From NCBI RefSeq assembly GCF_030272615.1, contig NC_081405.1:316813541-316877540 (forward strand): DNA of 64,000 bases, read 5' to 3'. The stretch comes from Cryptomeria japonica. Taxonomy: Eukaryota > Streptophyta > Pinopsida > Cupressales > Cupressaceae. Each line of letters starts with the position of its first letter. Position 1 is the stretch's first letter. The translations under genes were made by a program, and so were the position numbers. This document shows positions 34,469 through 47,420 of the stretch, piece after piece. The notes beneath the pieces are model-generated. The model searched no databases and was not told the DNA's origin. It worked only from the letters and a program-made list of their open reading frames with translations.

Positions 34469-35669
34469 TGTTAGTATAACCCTTGAACAAATGAGAGGGG
34501 GTGGGGTGAATCAATTGTTAACAAATTATGTAAATTAAAGCACTCAAAACCTTATACTGGTATAACTGATTAAGCATTAAAGCAGAATTGAAAAGCATAG
34601 AATCAATACCATGCAACCATAACACATAACACCATGATTTGTACGTGGAAAACCTTAGTAAGGGAAAACCATGATGGGAAACCCTACCCACAGTCAGATG
34701 ATGCTTTTGCAACAAGTATATGATTACAATAGGGGTCTGCACATGCAAGAAGGCACACTGCCTAAAGCACACTTCTCATCACAATGGATTCTCACTGACT
34801 ACATAGATGTCAACAACCTCAATATGCTTGGACTACAGTCTAGAAAGAAGAACTATCAATGATAGTATCAAACATGCTAGATTATAGTTTTGGATAAGCT
34901 CAATATCGAAGGTCTAAAACCTCTTACATAAACCCAACTCGATCACCTATTATTGACCAAATCCTCTTCAAAAATTATTATTACATTATTTGCTCCTTGC
35001 CCATCATACTTCTTAATCTACAATGAGATCTTCCATACATATATGCCAAGCCGAGACCTAACCAATTAGGTCAGTCACACAAACGATAATACAATAGATC
35101 GATTCAATAATCCTAAAATAAAATCATAACACATATTGGTCTAAGGTCAAAAAAATATCATCCAATCAATAAAACATCCAGGAAGCGCATCGGAGAATCT
35201 ACCAACACATTTCATGCAAATTGGTCAATAACCTAGATAGCACCATACCTAAATTAGTTCCACACACACCAAAGCAATGACAACAATTAATCGAGACATG
35301 GACACGATCACCATCAACATCTTGAATCCCTTCTAGAAGCTGCACCAACATCACTTATGCATAACATCAAGGATCTTCAATAAAAAACTATCAGTGAAAC
35401 CCTTACCAAATCAATAAAGCAAGCTTACTAGAACATAAGATAGCATCCAATCATCAAGTCAATACCAACTGACTGAAACATACTTTAGAAGAATATGAAC
35501 CATCCATACAAACATGTTACAACAACCAGATCATACTAGTGGAAATCAACTGATTATCTTCCAATCTAATCCACCTATCGGAAGCCAGTAACCAACCAAA
35601 ACAACAAGTGTTGACATCAATGACAATGCATACATGTAACAAATAATCAATTCCATCATATGGCCAACA
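34469..35669 (-). repeat. Copia-B 3' LTR
   Basis: About 1200 bp, from TGTTAGTATA to GGCCAACA on the plus strand. It contains the shared block at 34643-34700 (CGTGGAAAACC ... AAACCATGATGGGAAA ... ACCCACAG) and GTTGACATCAATGACAATGC near 35608. No TSD can be tested because the other end is missing. Confidence 0.72.
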
Positions 35670-35682
35670 ATCTCCCCCTTTG
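35670..35682 (-). promoter_or_regulatory. Copia-B polypurine tract
   Basis: ATCTCCCCCTTTG directly follows the LTR on the plus strand, the same junction as in Copia-A and Copia-C. Confidence 0.75.
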
Positions 35683-36077
35683 GCATTGATGGCAACACTA
35701 GATGTGAAAAACATCCAAGTACCAAGAAAATGCCAAATAAGTCTCCCCCAATGAAAGAGTGCCAACAATATCCCTTGAAATGATATAGAAATGAAGCTCT
35801 AAACCAAAATGAACCAAATACTACCATACTCCACCTAAGGAGTGCAATCAATAAATAGAAATGGTTTTTAACATATATTCCTCCCACTTTGACAACAATG
35901 CCAAAGAATCAAAATAGAATAAATATCTTGAAAACTCAAGGCTGACTCCTCCTCCTGAGTAGTAGCATTGATCCATCAATCTAGATCAAAATGTAGCTCT
36001 GATAATGAATACTAGAATGATGCACAACTGCATCAATTAAGTCTCTATCAGAGGGGTAGAAACCCCCAATCTGTCTC

Positions 36078-36520
36078 TCAAATACTCAAATGATTCCCGA
36101 GAAAAAGTTTCGTGAAGATGTCTGCTATTTGCTCTTTAATGTTCACATAAACCAATGTGACTTCTTTTGCTTCCACCTTTCCCTTCAAAAAGTTATACTT
36201 GATTGATATGCGCTTAGGCTTTGAGTGAAATACTGGATTCTTTGATATGTCAATAGCTACAAAATTATCATAATGGATAACTACCGGATCATTACAACTC
36301 ACTTGTATATCCTTCAGCATCTGCTTCATCCATAGAACTTGAGTATAATTGGTTGTAGCTATAACATATTCAGCTTCAATAGTAGATAAGGAAATGCATG
36401 TCCGCTTCTTGCTGATCCATGAAACCAACTTCTTCCCAAAGGAAAATGCTCCACCGGAAGTGCTCTTTTAGTCATCAGCATCACCTGCCCAATCTACATC
36501 TGTATATGCACATAAAGAAA
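36078..36520 (-). pseudogene. Copia-B RNase H
   Basis: KLVSWISKKR, SLSTIEAEYV (close to the canonical STAEAEY), WMKQMLKDIQV, VIHYDNFVAI and EQIADIFTKLF are in the proper order. Upstream, the S-T-S-G-G-A-F motif and the D-W-A-G motif can be read near 36450-36500 with one stop. The frame is open over the main part but lacks the usual C-terminal tail and all upstream pol. Confidence 0.82.
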
Positions 36521-39500
36521 ATGTTACCAAAATTTTATCATGTCATCTAAAATTTTGGTGACCTATTATAGGTCTTATGTATTATGGATAAAAGGTACAC
36601 AAAATTCTTTTTCAAGCTTGCTATCTTTATTGAATAAAAATGTATGTCATACAAATATCTTATTTTCAAAAAATGCATCTATTTGAATCAAAAGATATAC
36701 ATGAAAACATTTGCATAAAACACATTTTTATTCATAAAGATCAATTATATATATGATCCCACACAAGATGTGGGAATAGTTGATAAAAAAATCATACTGA
36801 TCATGGAAATATAAATAGAAGAGGAACAAAACAATGTATAGAGAAAGGAAAGAAAGAGCCTATCATTGCTTGATTAGGTTGATGAGTTCTAAAGAAAAAT
36901 CTTTTGATCTGCTTCGTTGGTCCAAGCATCTTGTTGTTCACCCCATGTGTTGACCTGCTACAAAGAGATAAATGTTTTGTTAGAGCTTCAGGTTATTCCT
37001 TTCACTCCTACATACATAAAGCTACCTCTACTGTGCATACACTGCTATATCATATTAAGAATAGATCAGATCAATGCATAAAAGATGCCATGATATATCA
37101 ATAAGAACCATGTTTTCATCTAACTCATTTATTTCATGTGCAGATATAGGTTTACATATCACAACTTTTATGTATACATGTTAAAATAGGCTCCTGAAGG
37201 GCTTGAGCCCAACATACATGTCATTACTCACATAGTGACACTAATCAACTACCAAATAGGAACACAACCATATCCAAAGTCCCATGTACTATCACCAAAT
37301 GACAATAAAAACTGTCATTCAATGATAACGCATACAACAGTGAATAGAAATGCATCCCATGGTCGATAGATGAATAGAGTCATAATATGAGTAAATACAA
37401 TATGGAAGGTTTCAAAAAGATAGTGGGAAACCTCATGACGAGTTTAGAGAAAAGAATATCTGACAGTAAAATAAAGAGCATCTTATAGATGGCAACAAAG
37501 GATGTAGACAACTAAATCCATGTTCATACCTTAAATTGCATTTATAGTTTAAAAGGTGATGACTAAGGACATCTACATTCAAAGAAGGGTGAACATTGAC
37601 AGAGACAAAAAGTAAAAATAAAAATAAAATTAGTGACTTCTTGTGTAATAATTTTTTTTTATGGTATTCACAAAAGTACCAAAGGACAACAATGAAAAAT
37701 AATAGTACAACCAATAGAAACATGAGCCATCAGATAGTGATGATAGCAGTTACATAGTGTTGGGATACAAAAGGCCTTCATAACACCCATACCATAGCAG
37801 TCCAACAAAAATCATATGAATAAAAGCACATTATTAAAGGAGAGTAAATAAAGTTACAACATTGGCAAAAATGATGGTTCATAATCACCATGCAACTATT
37901 ATTATCACTATACAAATAACAGTCAAATAATCACTTCACTACCACACAAAGAAGACCCAAAACGTAATAGCAAAGAGGAATCAATCTCAGAAGATATGAC
38001 AGTGACTAATAAGAAGTCTATCAAGAGTTTTATAACATTTAACATAGTCTCAAGGAACCTAGAAAATAATAATAAGAGAAAGATGGTCTCAAAAAGACAC
38101 TAAAAGAAGCATCAAATGTAGACAGGCGCTGAAAACAATGACTGAGAATAGTAGATTTCTAAAGCAGCAAACCATTCAAAATAGCTGAGCATACATACCA
38201 TATACAACATTCAGGGTAGCAGTTAGAGCATAAAGATTGGTACCATGGTCCATGCAAAGTACAGGACAAAGAATAAGATGACTATCAAAGATGTTAAACA
38301 ATCCTTGAAAGTTATCATGTCGCAGTAGTCAAAAGTGCAGTCACATGATATTATGGACAATGAGAGTACAAAGAAGCATAAATCATCACTCAAGGAAGAA
38401 TATTACAGTCCATAAATGACATATCTAAGTTAAAATGGTTACTACTATGATAGTGCATCATAGGAAAGAGATTTAAAGTTTGCAGCAGAACCAAATGTAG
38501 TCAATTGAAACTAGAGATTACCACTCTTTACAGCAGCATTATTAACATATAGTAATGAACACAATGCAGTATCAAGAAAGTAAATACATTGTTGGGAAAG
38601 TAGTTGAAAACAGTCTTCTCATGAACAACATATTTTATGCAGAGAGCACCCAAGACTGCAAGTAATCCTAGATAGGGGTAGAAAGGAAATACTGAGCATC
38701 ATATGATAGAGCACAATAATCAAGTTTGTAGTCTTTATACTCTAAATGTACAATCACAAAAGGAATATAAAAAAAAAACTCATGAAATTTAATTATTAGT
38801 ATCACAACTAAGGCATGTATGAGTAATTATATGTGTAAGAGTAATTTCTAAAGTAATCTAGGTGTTCACAAAGAAAAATTCAGTCCTTATCATAGATTTT
38901 TAGTCACAAGAATTGTTTTCAAAAAGTTACAATGATTTCCAAAATAACAAGTGTCCTTGATAGTGAAGAGAATACATCACAAATTACAAAGAGAAGAGAC
39001 AGTGAGTTAAGCATTATAATTGTTTGAGCAAATGATAATAAATAGTGAAACAACTATTAAGGAGCAGTACCTATACTTAAAGGATAGAGGCAATATTTAA
39101 TATAAGCCGTCAATAATGATCAATGGAGTCCCTACCAAATCAAATTTTTTAGTCCTTAAATGTAGCCTTTCAATAGGTTTTGACATCGCCAAAACCTATG
39201 AAAGAGATAAAAATATGCAATGAAGAGACAATATGCAATCAGTATAGTTAAGAGGACATTATTGCAGTCACGATATACATTCAAAGTATTGTTTTAATCA
39301 AAGTTCACAACTTCATATAATATCATAGCAGAATAACACCCTTGCAATGGCAGCCACAATCATTAAAGGAATGTCACAGTTCCATCTGTATTCACAAACA
39401 TAAAGGATAAAATAGAAACTTTAATCTTGGGGGTCTACAAAAAGAACAAGGAGTAGTCTTTTCAAAATTTTACTATCCAAACAATGACACAGTAATCTAG

Positions 39501-40009
39501 GTGTAAGGTTACAAGAGTTGAATGGTACAAAGATAGTGCATAAGTGAAGAGATTTAATATGCATTAAAAAATAGGTTCATAGTCATAGTCACTACAATAA
39601 TGATAGTGAAGATGGATTCATATCAAAAGGACAGTCATAAATGATCACAATAATGATCAACCATAGCCTCAAGAACAATCAAATTCAATCCTCAAGACAA
39701 TTGGAAGTTTTGAAGACATGGGTTATCAAGTCAACAATTCCAATCATAGTGTTCAATATCAAATGCATGATACAGTCACATTGATTCCATTATTTCTACA
39801 AAATCCAGATGCATTGGGTGAATTTTTCACAAAAATTAGAGAACTTCGAGACAAAAAACCCCAGTCAAAATTGCACAACCCAATATGTATTTATCAATAT
39901 ACATTCACCAAAACATTTATCTTTTTGCATGAAAACTGAAGCATCGATAATGTCACTAACATAAAAAAATTGCAAACAATTTAACAAAGCATACAAGGTT
40001 GTTTTCAAG
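36521..40009. other. AT-rich stretch without recognisable gene
   Basis: About 3.5 kb with only chance frames (for example 37433-37723 and 39718-39939). No terminal repeat, RNA gene or protein remnant was seen. Before the chromovirus arrived it was continuous with 52768 onward. Confidence 0.5.
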
Positions 40010-40014
40010 CATAG
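40010..40014. repeat. Target-site duplication CATAG, left of chromovirus
   Basis: Identical to 52768-52772 on the right. With TG...CA termini this sets both borders exactly. Confidence 0.85.
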
Positions 40015-40725
40015 TGTAATGCCCCGCTAGGAACCCCAAAGGATCACCACATCTAAGGGTGAAATATTTTTTTATTTTTTTTAAAGTATAAATCATATGA
40101 AGTGCATTAATTACTACAATAACACTATAACAACACAAGCAAAATACTTACACCGGAATTCCTTAAGGGTTACCAACAAACAATTAAACTAAAAGTTAAA
40201 TTCCACAATTACGATTAATCAAATATTCCATCATTTACTAAAAAACATAATAAGCCATATGTGATAACAAATTATTCTATTTGAAAGATTGAAAGGATAC
40301 AATATAATTTCTCTTCAATAAAGATTTTAAACTAACCATATAGAAAGTTGATAAATAACATCCAAACTTAGGATTACATTGATCTTCCAATACATGGCTC
40401 TCAATACATATAAAGTTTACAACCTAACCAGATTACAAGGTTACATAAATTCATTTATACAATTGACCACATACATCTCCAAAGACTAATAATCTCCACA
40501 TGAGATAAAGCATGAGTCATGAACCATAGGAACACCTGTGAAGCTAATCCTCGCATGAAGGTACGAACAAGAACATCTGATGTGAAGTGACACTACCACC
40601 CAACCATGTTATTCCAAAAATGGATTCACCCCACCATGCTAGGAGATAGCAGAGGACTCTCAAGGAAGCATAAGCATGACTTGATTGAAAAAACAATACG
40701 ACTCCATGACAATACAATACGACTC

Positions 40726-40815
40726 CACAATATTCCAAGTGACTCAACATCACAATACTCAAGTGACTTGACATCACAATACACAAGTGACTCGACATAA
40801 TAATACACAAGTGAC
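40726..40815. repeat. 24-bp minisatellite in chromovirus 3' LTR
   Basis: Four units of the form CACAATACACAAGTGACTCG plus ACAT, the last one partial. The other LTR has three (49500-49565), so copy number changed after insertion. The short frames that read through it are repeat products, not genes. Confidence 0.75.
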
Positions 40816-41854
40816 CCTAAACAGAGAGTGTCATCACATAGCTTAAGATGGTTACCATGGTAGGCCTCCATAGGTCCCGGCCCCCATTCTGACTTATCTT
40901 GGTAACCTTTCCTGAACCTCCGACTTGAACTAAGTTTCATGCAAACCCTACCAACCCTTCATGATGAAAAGGTTGTCGGTTTGCCATTCTAGGCCTTCCC
41001 ACTACACCTTGAGCCTATACAAGCACTCAACCATGCATGGGGTACAATATCTTATATAATTTTTATAAACTACCCACCTCCTAATCAAATTATTAGGTTA
41101 TCACTTATTAACTGACTTTTGAGGGGTTATCCTGCCATCCACTTTGGGTGCGAGCCCCACTCAAAAGCCACTATCTCAAAGGACACTAAGAAAACATGGT
41201 CACTCCATGAGCACCCTATGATGAAGCAGACAACCATAACACCACTATCCAAATACAAGTGGTCAAACAAGGACATACTGACTCTTGGTTAACCACAAGG
41301 AAAAGACACTACATGGTTAAGACAATGAGGTCATCATACATCAATTGATCAAAAGGTACCAAATACACCACAATAGGACGACTAAACCACAAATGAGAAA
41401 TAATCACCAATAATACTCTTTGCAAGGAAAGCTAATATTGCTAAGTCCGCACTCAGACAATCTTTGAGAAAATAGCATCGTAAACACTTGCAAATACCAT
41501 TGATCGAGATTTCAATAAAAACACCCTTTAATTAATGCATCATTCAGAAACGTCATTCACTTCTATTTAATTTCCAAGTTCAATACACCAATATAGAATA
41601 AAATCCATATTAATTATTCAACCAAATAACAATATGAATTATATAAACATGTGATCTATTTCCAAAAATACATCCAAATTTATCAATTTCAATTAATAAT
41701 TCCAAAGCCTTGATTTCAATAAATAAATTTATTAAATCAATATAAAAATCACTTTATAACTACCATTAATATATAACATTAAATGCAACTTTAAAATTCA
41801 CTGCATTTAAAAAATAGTTAACGACACATTTAATTGTGCCATGAAGTGTAAACG

Positions 41855-42135
41855 ACACACGGGGGCAAAAGCCTACCCGTGGAAGTGTTGGTGCTTCTAG
41901 TAGCAGATACTACTTATCGGTAGTGTTGCTATCGCAAGTAGCAGGCACTACCGCTAGTAGTGCTGCTATCGACATGTAGCAGTCCTACCATCCGGTAGCA
42001 ATGCTACCGTGTAGCAGGACACTATCGTCTGGTAGCGCTGCTATGGCATAGAAACCCTACCAACTCATAGTGTAGCTACCGCATAGCAGGACCCTACCAT
42101 CCCACATGGCTGGGCTAGACCGCCATGTGGGGAGG
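41855..42135. repeat. GC-rich self-complementary repeat in chromovirus 3' LTR
   Basis: Many alternating GTAGCA and TGCTAC or CTACC boxes, such as GGTAGCAATGCTACC, in degenerate tandem units of about 36-38 bases. The region is far richer in G+C than its surroundings and could fold strongly. The counterpart in the other LTR is 50605-50945 and about 60 bases longer. Confidence 0.7.
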
Positions 42136-43511
42136 GGGTGAAACTATAATAAAACAATTTATTATAAATAAATAAAAAATATATAATATAAACCAATACA
42201 TCCCCTATTCATTTCATGGGAGCACATACATAGTGCCCAAATCCAAAAATACAAAAGGATTATTTACCAATAAGGTAAATGGTTAATTAATAACACACAA
42301 GAGCCCCAATTATAAGGAGATTGGGAAATATAAAAATAATTTAAAAGATAGGAGAAGGATTATAAGAAATTTGTTCACTTCCATTACATGGGCAGAATTC
42401 CTTGCATCTTGCAAGGGAAAATAACCAATTTTTGCCAACATAAGCCTCAAATCTTGAGCAAATAGATACTAGAAAACACACAACAAACTAAATCTAATTC
42501 TTTCTATTCCAAATAGAAGAGATAATTCAAGAACTTGATTTTCAAGAACAAATAACAAACATCCAATAGAAAGATGAACCTTTTCTTTTCCATATGCAAA
42601 CATTTGATATCAATTCAACAAAATCATCAATCATAGAGACTATTTCTTTCATTCTAGTCATTCAACAAGAATTTACAAAGAGATTTATATTTTTCCAACA
42701 TACAGGAAGCAATTAAAACATTCAAAATTAAATTTCAAAACAAGAAGAGATTATCCAACCTTCAAGCAAACTAGGAAGCAAATTGAATGGAAGAATCCCA
42801 ATCTTGCAAACCAAAACCAATTCTAGCTCCTCTTCCAAAATAGTTTTCCAATTTTCTCCTTCAAAATTATGTCTCCCTCTTCCCGTGAACTTCTAGGAAT
42901 ATATGGGAAAATATATTTCAACCTAAACTTTCGAGGTTAAAATTTTTTCCAACCAATCATATTAAATTATTTAAAAAGTAAAAACAATCAGATTTACCTT
43001 TTTCCATACACAATTCTTTTCCAATAAAATAAAATACCAAAGTCAAATGGAAAGGTAAAAGGAAAAGCTTTTATTTATATTTAATTTCCTATTTTCATAA
43101 TACTTTCTTTCAACATAAGAATTTAGTATTAAAATGGCAAGGCAATCACTTATTTCTTTTCACAATATATTTAAATACAACTTTACACAATAAAATAAGC
43201 CAATTTAACCATTTAATATAGCAAAACATTAATTTAATTAAATCAATAATCTCAATAGCATAATAATTAACTAATTATGCCAACACAAATATAGCATCAT
43301 CCACTCAATTAAATAACCATTTAAATAAATGGAAACACACAAAATAGGGAATGCTCAAATGACGATTCATAAGATGAGACACTAAAGCACTCTGACTCGC
43401 ATACCGTTCGACCGGGGAAAAATGACCGACTGACAATAGTCACATGAGTGTAACTACGGTTCAAGATAGCATTCAAAAAATATCTCCTCCACTCCCATCT
43501 TACATATAAAT

Positions 43512-43623
43512 CACGCTCAGACCTATGAAACCAGGTGGAGTCAATACCCTGTACCTACCTGGTACTTGTCCCTGCAATATCCTGCACTAAACAACCACAT
43601 GTGCATATAGACAAATATATATA
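43512..43623 (-). promoter_or_regulatory. Putative promoter module of chromovirus LTR
   Basis: On the minus strand TATATATA (43616-43623) precedes the block at 43512-43560 (sense of CACGCTCAGACCTATGAAAC). The module is found at the same place in the right LTR and in the solo LTR at 2194. It lies about 350-450 bases into the sense LTR. Promoter function is inferred. Confidence 0.42.
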
Positions 43624-43969
43624 AACAGACACAACACGCACACTGATGAAGGAGAATAGTGAATCTCCCTAACTCACTGAAGTGAGTGGTGGAAAATCAT
43701 CCCCTCTCATCCCATACACTTGCAAACACGCAACATATAAATAACACATCACATATATGAGGTAAAAGTGTTAGTCCATGATAATGATCCATAAAATAAC
43801 ATTAATCATAAGCACTGAGATACTGCATGAAGGCATACACCAAAAAACCAGATAGAGCACGAAATAACATCGCATAAATTCTGAATCAATACACAATAAT
43901 GTTCCACTAAACAGTCAACGGAAGTCAAACATAGATACAAAAAGAATCTGATCAAGGAGGGGTACTACA

Positions 43970-43988
43970 TCCCCCCCCCCAAAAAAAC
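43970..43988 (-). promoter_or_regulatory. Chromovirus polypurine tract
   Basis: T, ten C, seven A and a C directly follow the left LTR. On the minus strand the tract ends in ten G plus A next to the LTR start TGTAGTACC. Part of the G run may be recent slippage. Confidence 0.75.
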
Positions 43989-44181
43989 TAGGCTTACTCC
44001 TAGAAGCCTAAAACAAATAAGAATAAAGCTCTATCATCTTCGCTGCATCCTCCCATGTCACTAAGGTCTCATCACTTGGGTCCCATAGGACCCTTACCTA
44101 GTCGATGGTATGACCCCTGAGGGTCAAATCCCGATGTTGAATAATGCGCACGGGCTCCATGGAAAATTACTCATCCTCGAC
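43989..44181 (-). pseudogene. Chromovirus chromodomain
   Basis: Minus-strand reading gives VEDE, then after a stop FSMEPVRII, RDLTLRGHTID, another stop, and VRVLWDPSDETLVTWEDAAK. The W-x-P-x-x-x-x-T-W-E segment is the hallmark of retrotransposon chromodomains, which steer integration towards chromatin marks. It sits at the C-terminus of integrase, just before the PPT. Two stops break it. Confidence 0.78.
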
Positions 44182-45300
44182 CTACAAAGCGTTCCACTCA
44201 AGAACATGAGTCACATCAGGATGATAAGTTTGAAGAACATAAACATGAAAGACATCATGGATGTGAGATAGACTCGGCGACAAGGCAAGACGGTAGGAAA
44301 CAAGTCCTATCCTCTCAAGGATATCAAAAGGGCCAACAAAATGAGGTGCCAACTTTGAACCCTTTCCATAATGGATCAGACTCTTCTGCGAATGAAATCT
44401 CAAGAACACATGGTCGCCAACTAAAAATTGATGATCCACTCTATGTGCATCAGCATACTTCTTCTACCTATCCTGAGAAGCAACCAAATGCCCATGAATC
44501 TGCTCAACCTATTGCTCCATCTCACAAAGCATATCTAGGCCTAAACTCACCCTATCCTCCAACTGATCCCAACTGAAAGGAGTACAACAAGGATGACCAT
44601 ACCATTCTTGGAAGGGAGATATGCCTATAGAGCTATGATATCCATTATTATAAGAAAACTCCATAAGGCAAATATATTCCTTCTAGCGCGACTGCTAGTC
44701 CATAACATACATGTGAAGCATGTCCTCCAAGACCTGATTCACACACTTAGTCTGACCATCAATCTTAGGGTGATAAGTTGAATTGAAGTTCAACTGGGTC
44801 CCCAAAGCATGCTGAAGTGAGGTCCACAATGCTGAAGTAAAGACAAGTTCTCTATCAGAAATGATTTGCCTTGGAAGCCCATGCAACCTTACCACATCTT
44901 CCAAGAAGACTCATACCACAAGTGCTATTGTATAAGAAGATCGAATAGGACCAAAATGAGAAAATTTGATCAATCTATCAACAATTACCATGATGACATG
45001 AAGAAATAGGCACCTTACGATGAAATCCATGGAAATGATATCCCATTTCCAATCTGGTACCAAATTACATTGTAAAAGCCCTTTAGGATATTGATGCTCT
45101 GCCTTAACCCGCTGACATTATAAGAAATTTGACACAAAATCAGCAATGTCACTTTTCATACTAGCCCAATGATATATTTATGTAAGATATGCATGCATCT
45201 TCTTGACACCAGGGTGTGCTGAATAAGGTGCATGATGGGGCTCAATCATGATCAAAATGCGAAGACCCTCCAAAGGAGATACATAGATCTATCCAAGATG
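44182..45300 (-). pseudogene. Chromovirus integrase
   Basis: From 5' on the minus strand come a degraded HHCC finger (about 45110-45230), MDFIV with the first catalytic Asp (near 45025), IISDRELVFTS with the second (near 44860), and GQTKCVNQVLEDML (near 44730), where the catalytic Glu of G-Q-T-E has become Lys. The C-terminal part (44182-44439) has the GPF-like motif VGPFDILERIG and YRLALSP. Several stops and frameshifts are present. A GPF/Y-type segment followed by a chromodomain is typical of chromoviruses. Confidence 0.85.
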
Positions 45301-45479
45301 TTGAAGAAGACCATCTGACTTTAGATCATATCCAACATGTCTACCCTCCAATGATCTTCTAGACTCTGCCATGGCTCTAACATCCTGATACCAGATGTCT
45401 TGAGGAAGAACTCTAAGAATTATCTCTCTCAAGTCCACTCTAAGGGACAATGCTACAACCTCATGTCGCCTATAACTGA

Positions 45480-45829
45480 AAGCATCAGCCACTACATTCT
45501 CTTTCCCTTGAATATATAGAACCTCAAAATCATACTCACAAAGGAATTCCGTCCATCTTCACTATCAAGCATTCAAGTTCAGTTGCGTGAAAATATACTG
45601 CAAACTGTGGTGATCACTATGTAGCTCAAACCGATGCCTCAATAGGAAATTTTGCCATCTAACCAATGCATGCACTACAGCTGCCAACTCCAAGTCATGA
45701 ACTAGATAGTTCAACTCATGGTTCTTGAGTTTGCGAAACTCATAGTCAACCACACGTCCATCCTATATAAGCACTACACCTATACCTTCTAAAGAGGCAT
45801 CTGTGCATACCATAAAATCTCTGGATGGG
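45480..45829 (-). pseudogene. Chromovirus RNase H
   Basis: CTDASLEGIGVVLI carries the first catalytic Asp. ELNYLVHDLELAAVVHALVRW holds the Glu-bearing helix and ELHSDHHSLQYIF the next Asp. These match the Ty3 RNase H order. A stop after VVLI and another near 45563 interrupt it. A connecting stretch, MADAFSYRRHEVVALS, follows (45289-45492). Confidence 0.85.
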
Positions 45830-46760
45830 TCTGGGATTGCCAAAATCAGAGCACTAATAAAGAGTTCCTTCAAGGTACGAAAAGTTGCCTCACATTGATC
45901 TGACCAAACAAAATTCTTCCCTTTCCACTGAAGAGAAGTGATCAAGTGGCCTATCTGAGAAAAGCTCTGAACAAAGCGATGGTAATATCTGGCCAAACCC
46001 ATGAAAATTCGAACCTCTGAAACATTGGTCGGTGCTGGCCAATCAACAATGGCTTGGATCTTAGAAGGATCCATGGATACACCTTCTCCCAAAATTATAT
46101 GACCAAGATAGCTCACTTGTGACTGGAAGAAATCACACTTCGCCAAGTTGGCAAAAAGTTGATTCTCCCTCAAGCACAACAATACCTATCGCAAGTGGCC
46201 CTCATGCTCTTCCTTAGATCTAGAATAAACCAATATGTAATCCAAGAATGCAAGAACAAAATGATCAAGGTAGGTTTGAAAAACCCCATTCATAAGGTTT
46301 GTGAAAACTGAAGGCGCATTCATCAACCCAAATGGCACCACTGTGAAGTCATAGACCATAACGAGTATGAAACGTCATCCTATGAATGTCTACATCATGA
46401 ATGTGTAGCTGATGCTACTAAGATTTCAGATCAATCTTAGAGAAAACCTTGGTTCCCTTTACCTGATAAAAAATATCATCTATTCGAGGCAATAGATATC
46501 AATTCCTTATGGTTACCTTATTCAACTGTTGGTAATCAATGCATAACTGAAGAGAACCATCCTTCTTCTTAATGAATATTACAGGTGCACCCCAAGGAGA
46601 AACACTAGGACAAAAGAACCCCTTGGCCAACAATTCCTCCACCTGCAACTTCAACTCACTCAACTCCTAAGAAGTCATCCGATATGGTGCTCTCAAAATA
46701 GGTTCCACACTAGCAACCAAGTCAATGTGAAAGTCTATGTCTCACTTCGAAGGCATACTA
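45830..46760 (-). pseudogene. Chromovirus reverse transcriptase
   Basis: [12 protein letters not shown] (near 46330), the active-site region read FLDYILVYS (46228-46254), and SYLGHIILGEGVSMDPSKI, VDWPAPTNVSEVR and GLARYYHRFV are classical Ty3/gypsy RT. The active site should read F-L-D-D, so the second Asp has changed to Tyr. Frames are broken upstream of 46182. Confidence 0.87.
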
Positions 46761-46999
46761 GGAATATCCAAAGGAAACACATCAACATACTCTCAAAGAA
46801 TAGAGTGACCATCAAGAGTGATTTCTCAACTCTCTTCCTCATCCACATCCTGAAGAGCAACTGTAAAATGATGACATCCTTGACACATACATCTCTTAAG
46901 TTGCAAAGCGAAAATCATACTTAAGGATATTGATCGCTGAACTCCAATGATCCCCACTTTTCTGCCATGGTCATCTAAATGGTCTACTGTCTTCAGATG

Positions 47000-47414
47000 A
47001 CAATCTACATGAATGCTATGAGATGATAGCCCATCCATCCCCAACACAACTCCATAGGACACCAAAGGAATGACTCAAAGGTCAACTGAAGTAACAAAGG
47101 GTCCTAGGTCCAACTCACAACTAGGAATGAAGGCATCGATAGACACACACACATCGGTAGCTAAGTCTACTTGCCACCTATCCGCCTACTTAGCAGATGT
47201 GCCTGCACTGCTCCATAATGGATGACTAAATGAAAGAATCTAAAACATCAGAGTCAAAATCTATAGAGATAGGGATACCACACAAAACACGTACAGACTC
47301 AATCACTATACCCTGATGCTCAGCCTGGCAGTCATCAACTACTACAAATACTCTATGGGATCTACCTGCATGCCCCACTATCATCTCTAATACTATTGGT
47401 CTCTGACTACCCAT
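47000..47414 (-). pseudogene. Chromovirus protease
   Basis: Following the gag zinc knuckle, VLCGIPISIDFDSDVLDSFI holds the active site, where F-D-S-G-A-T-H-S-F-I is usual. The Asp is kept but the Gly is now Asp, and a stop comes immediately after. Further downstream pieces near 46900-47100 resemble the rest of the retropepsin fold and the linker to RT. Confidence 0.7.
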
Positions 47415-47420
47415 CTAGTG

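Larger units (their letters stand above)
34469..36520 (-). mobile_element. Copia-B: truncated 3' end of a Ty1/copia element
   Basis: A 3' LTR (34469-35669), its PPT, and the RNase H end of pol remain. The copia similarity stops near 36520, inside the sequence coding for the Y-T-D-x-D-W-A-G motif. The remaining pol, gag and 5' LTR are absent, so this is a truncation or deletion product. It belongs to a different family from Copia-A: the LTRs share only short blocks. Confidence 0.75.
40015..43969 (-). repeat. Chromovirus 3' LTR, 3955 bp
   Basis: TGTAATGCCC to GTACTACA on the plus strand. It contains a 24-bp minisatellite (40726-40815), a GC-rich self-complementary repeat (41855-42135), and the TATA-plus-conserved-block module (43512-43623). 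Compared with the right LTR it has an extra ~14 bases near 40030. Confidence 0.88.

Noticed and set aside
40544-40940. Repetitive minus-strand frames with recurring S-H-L-x-I-V-M wording as a repeat protein
   Set aside because: They are translations of the 24-bp minisatellite inside an LTR; the same occurs at 49291-49560.
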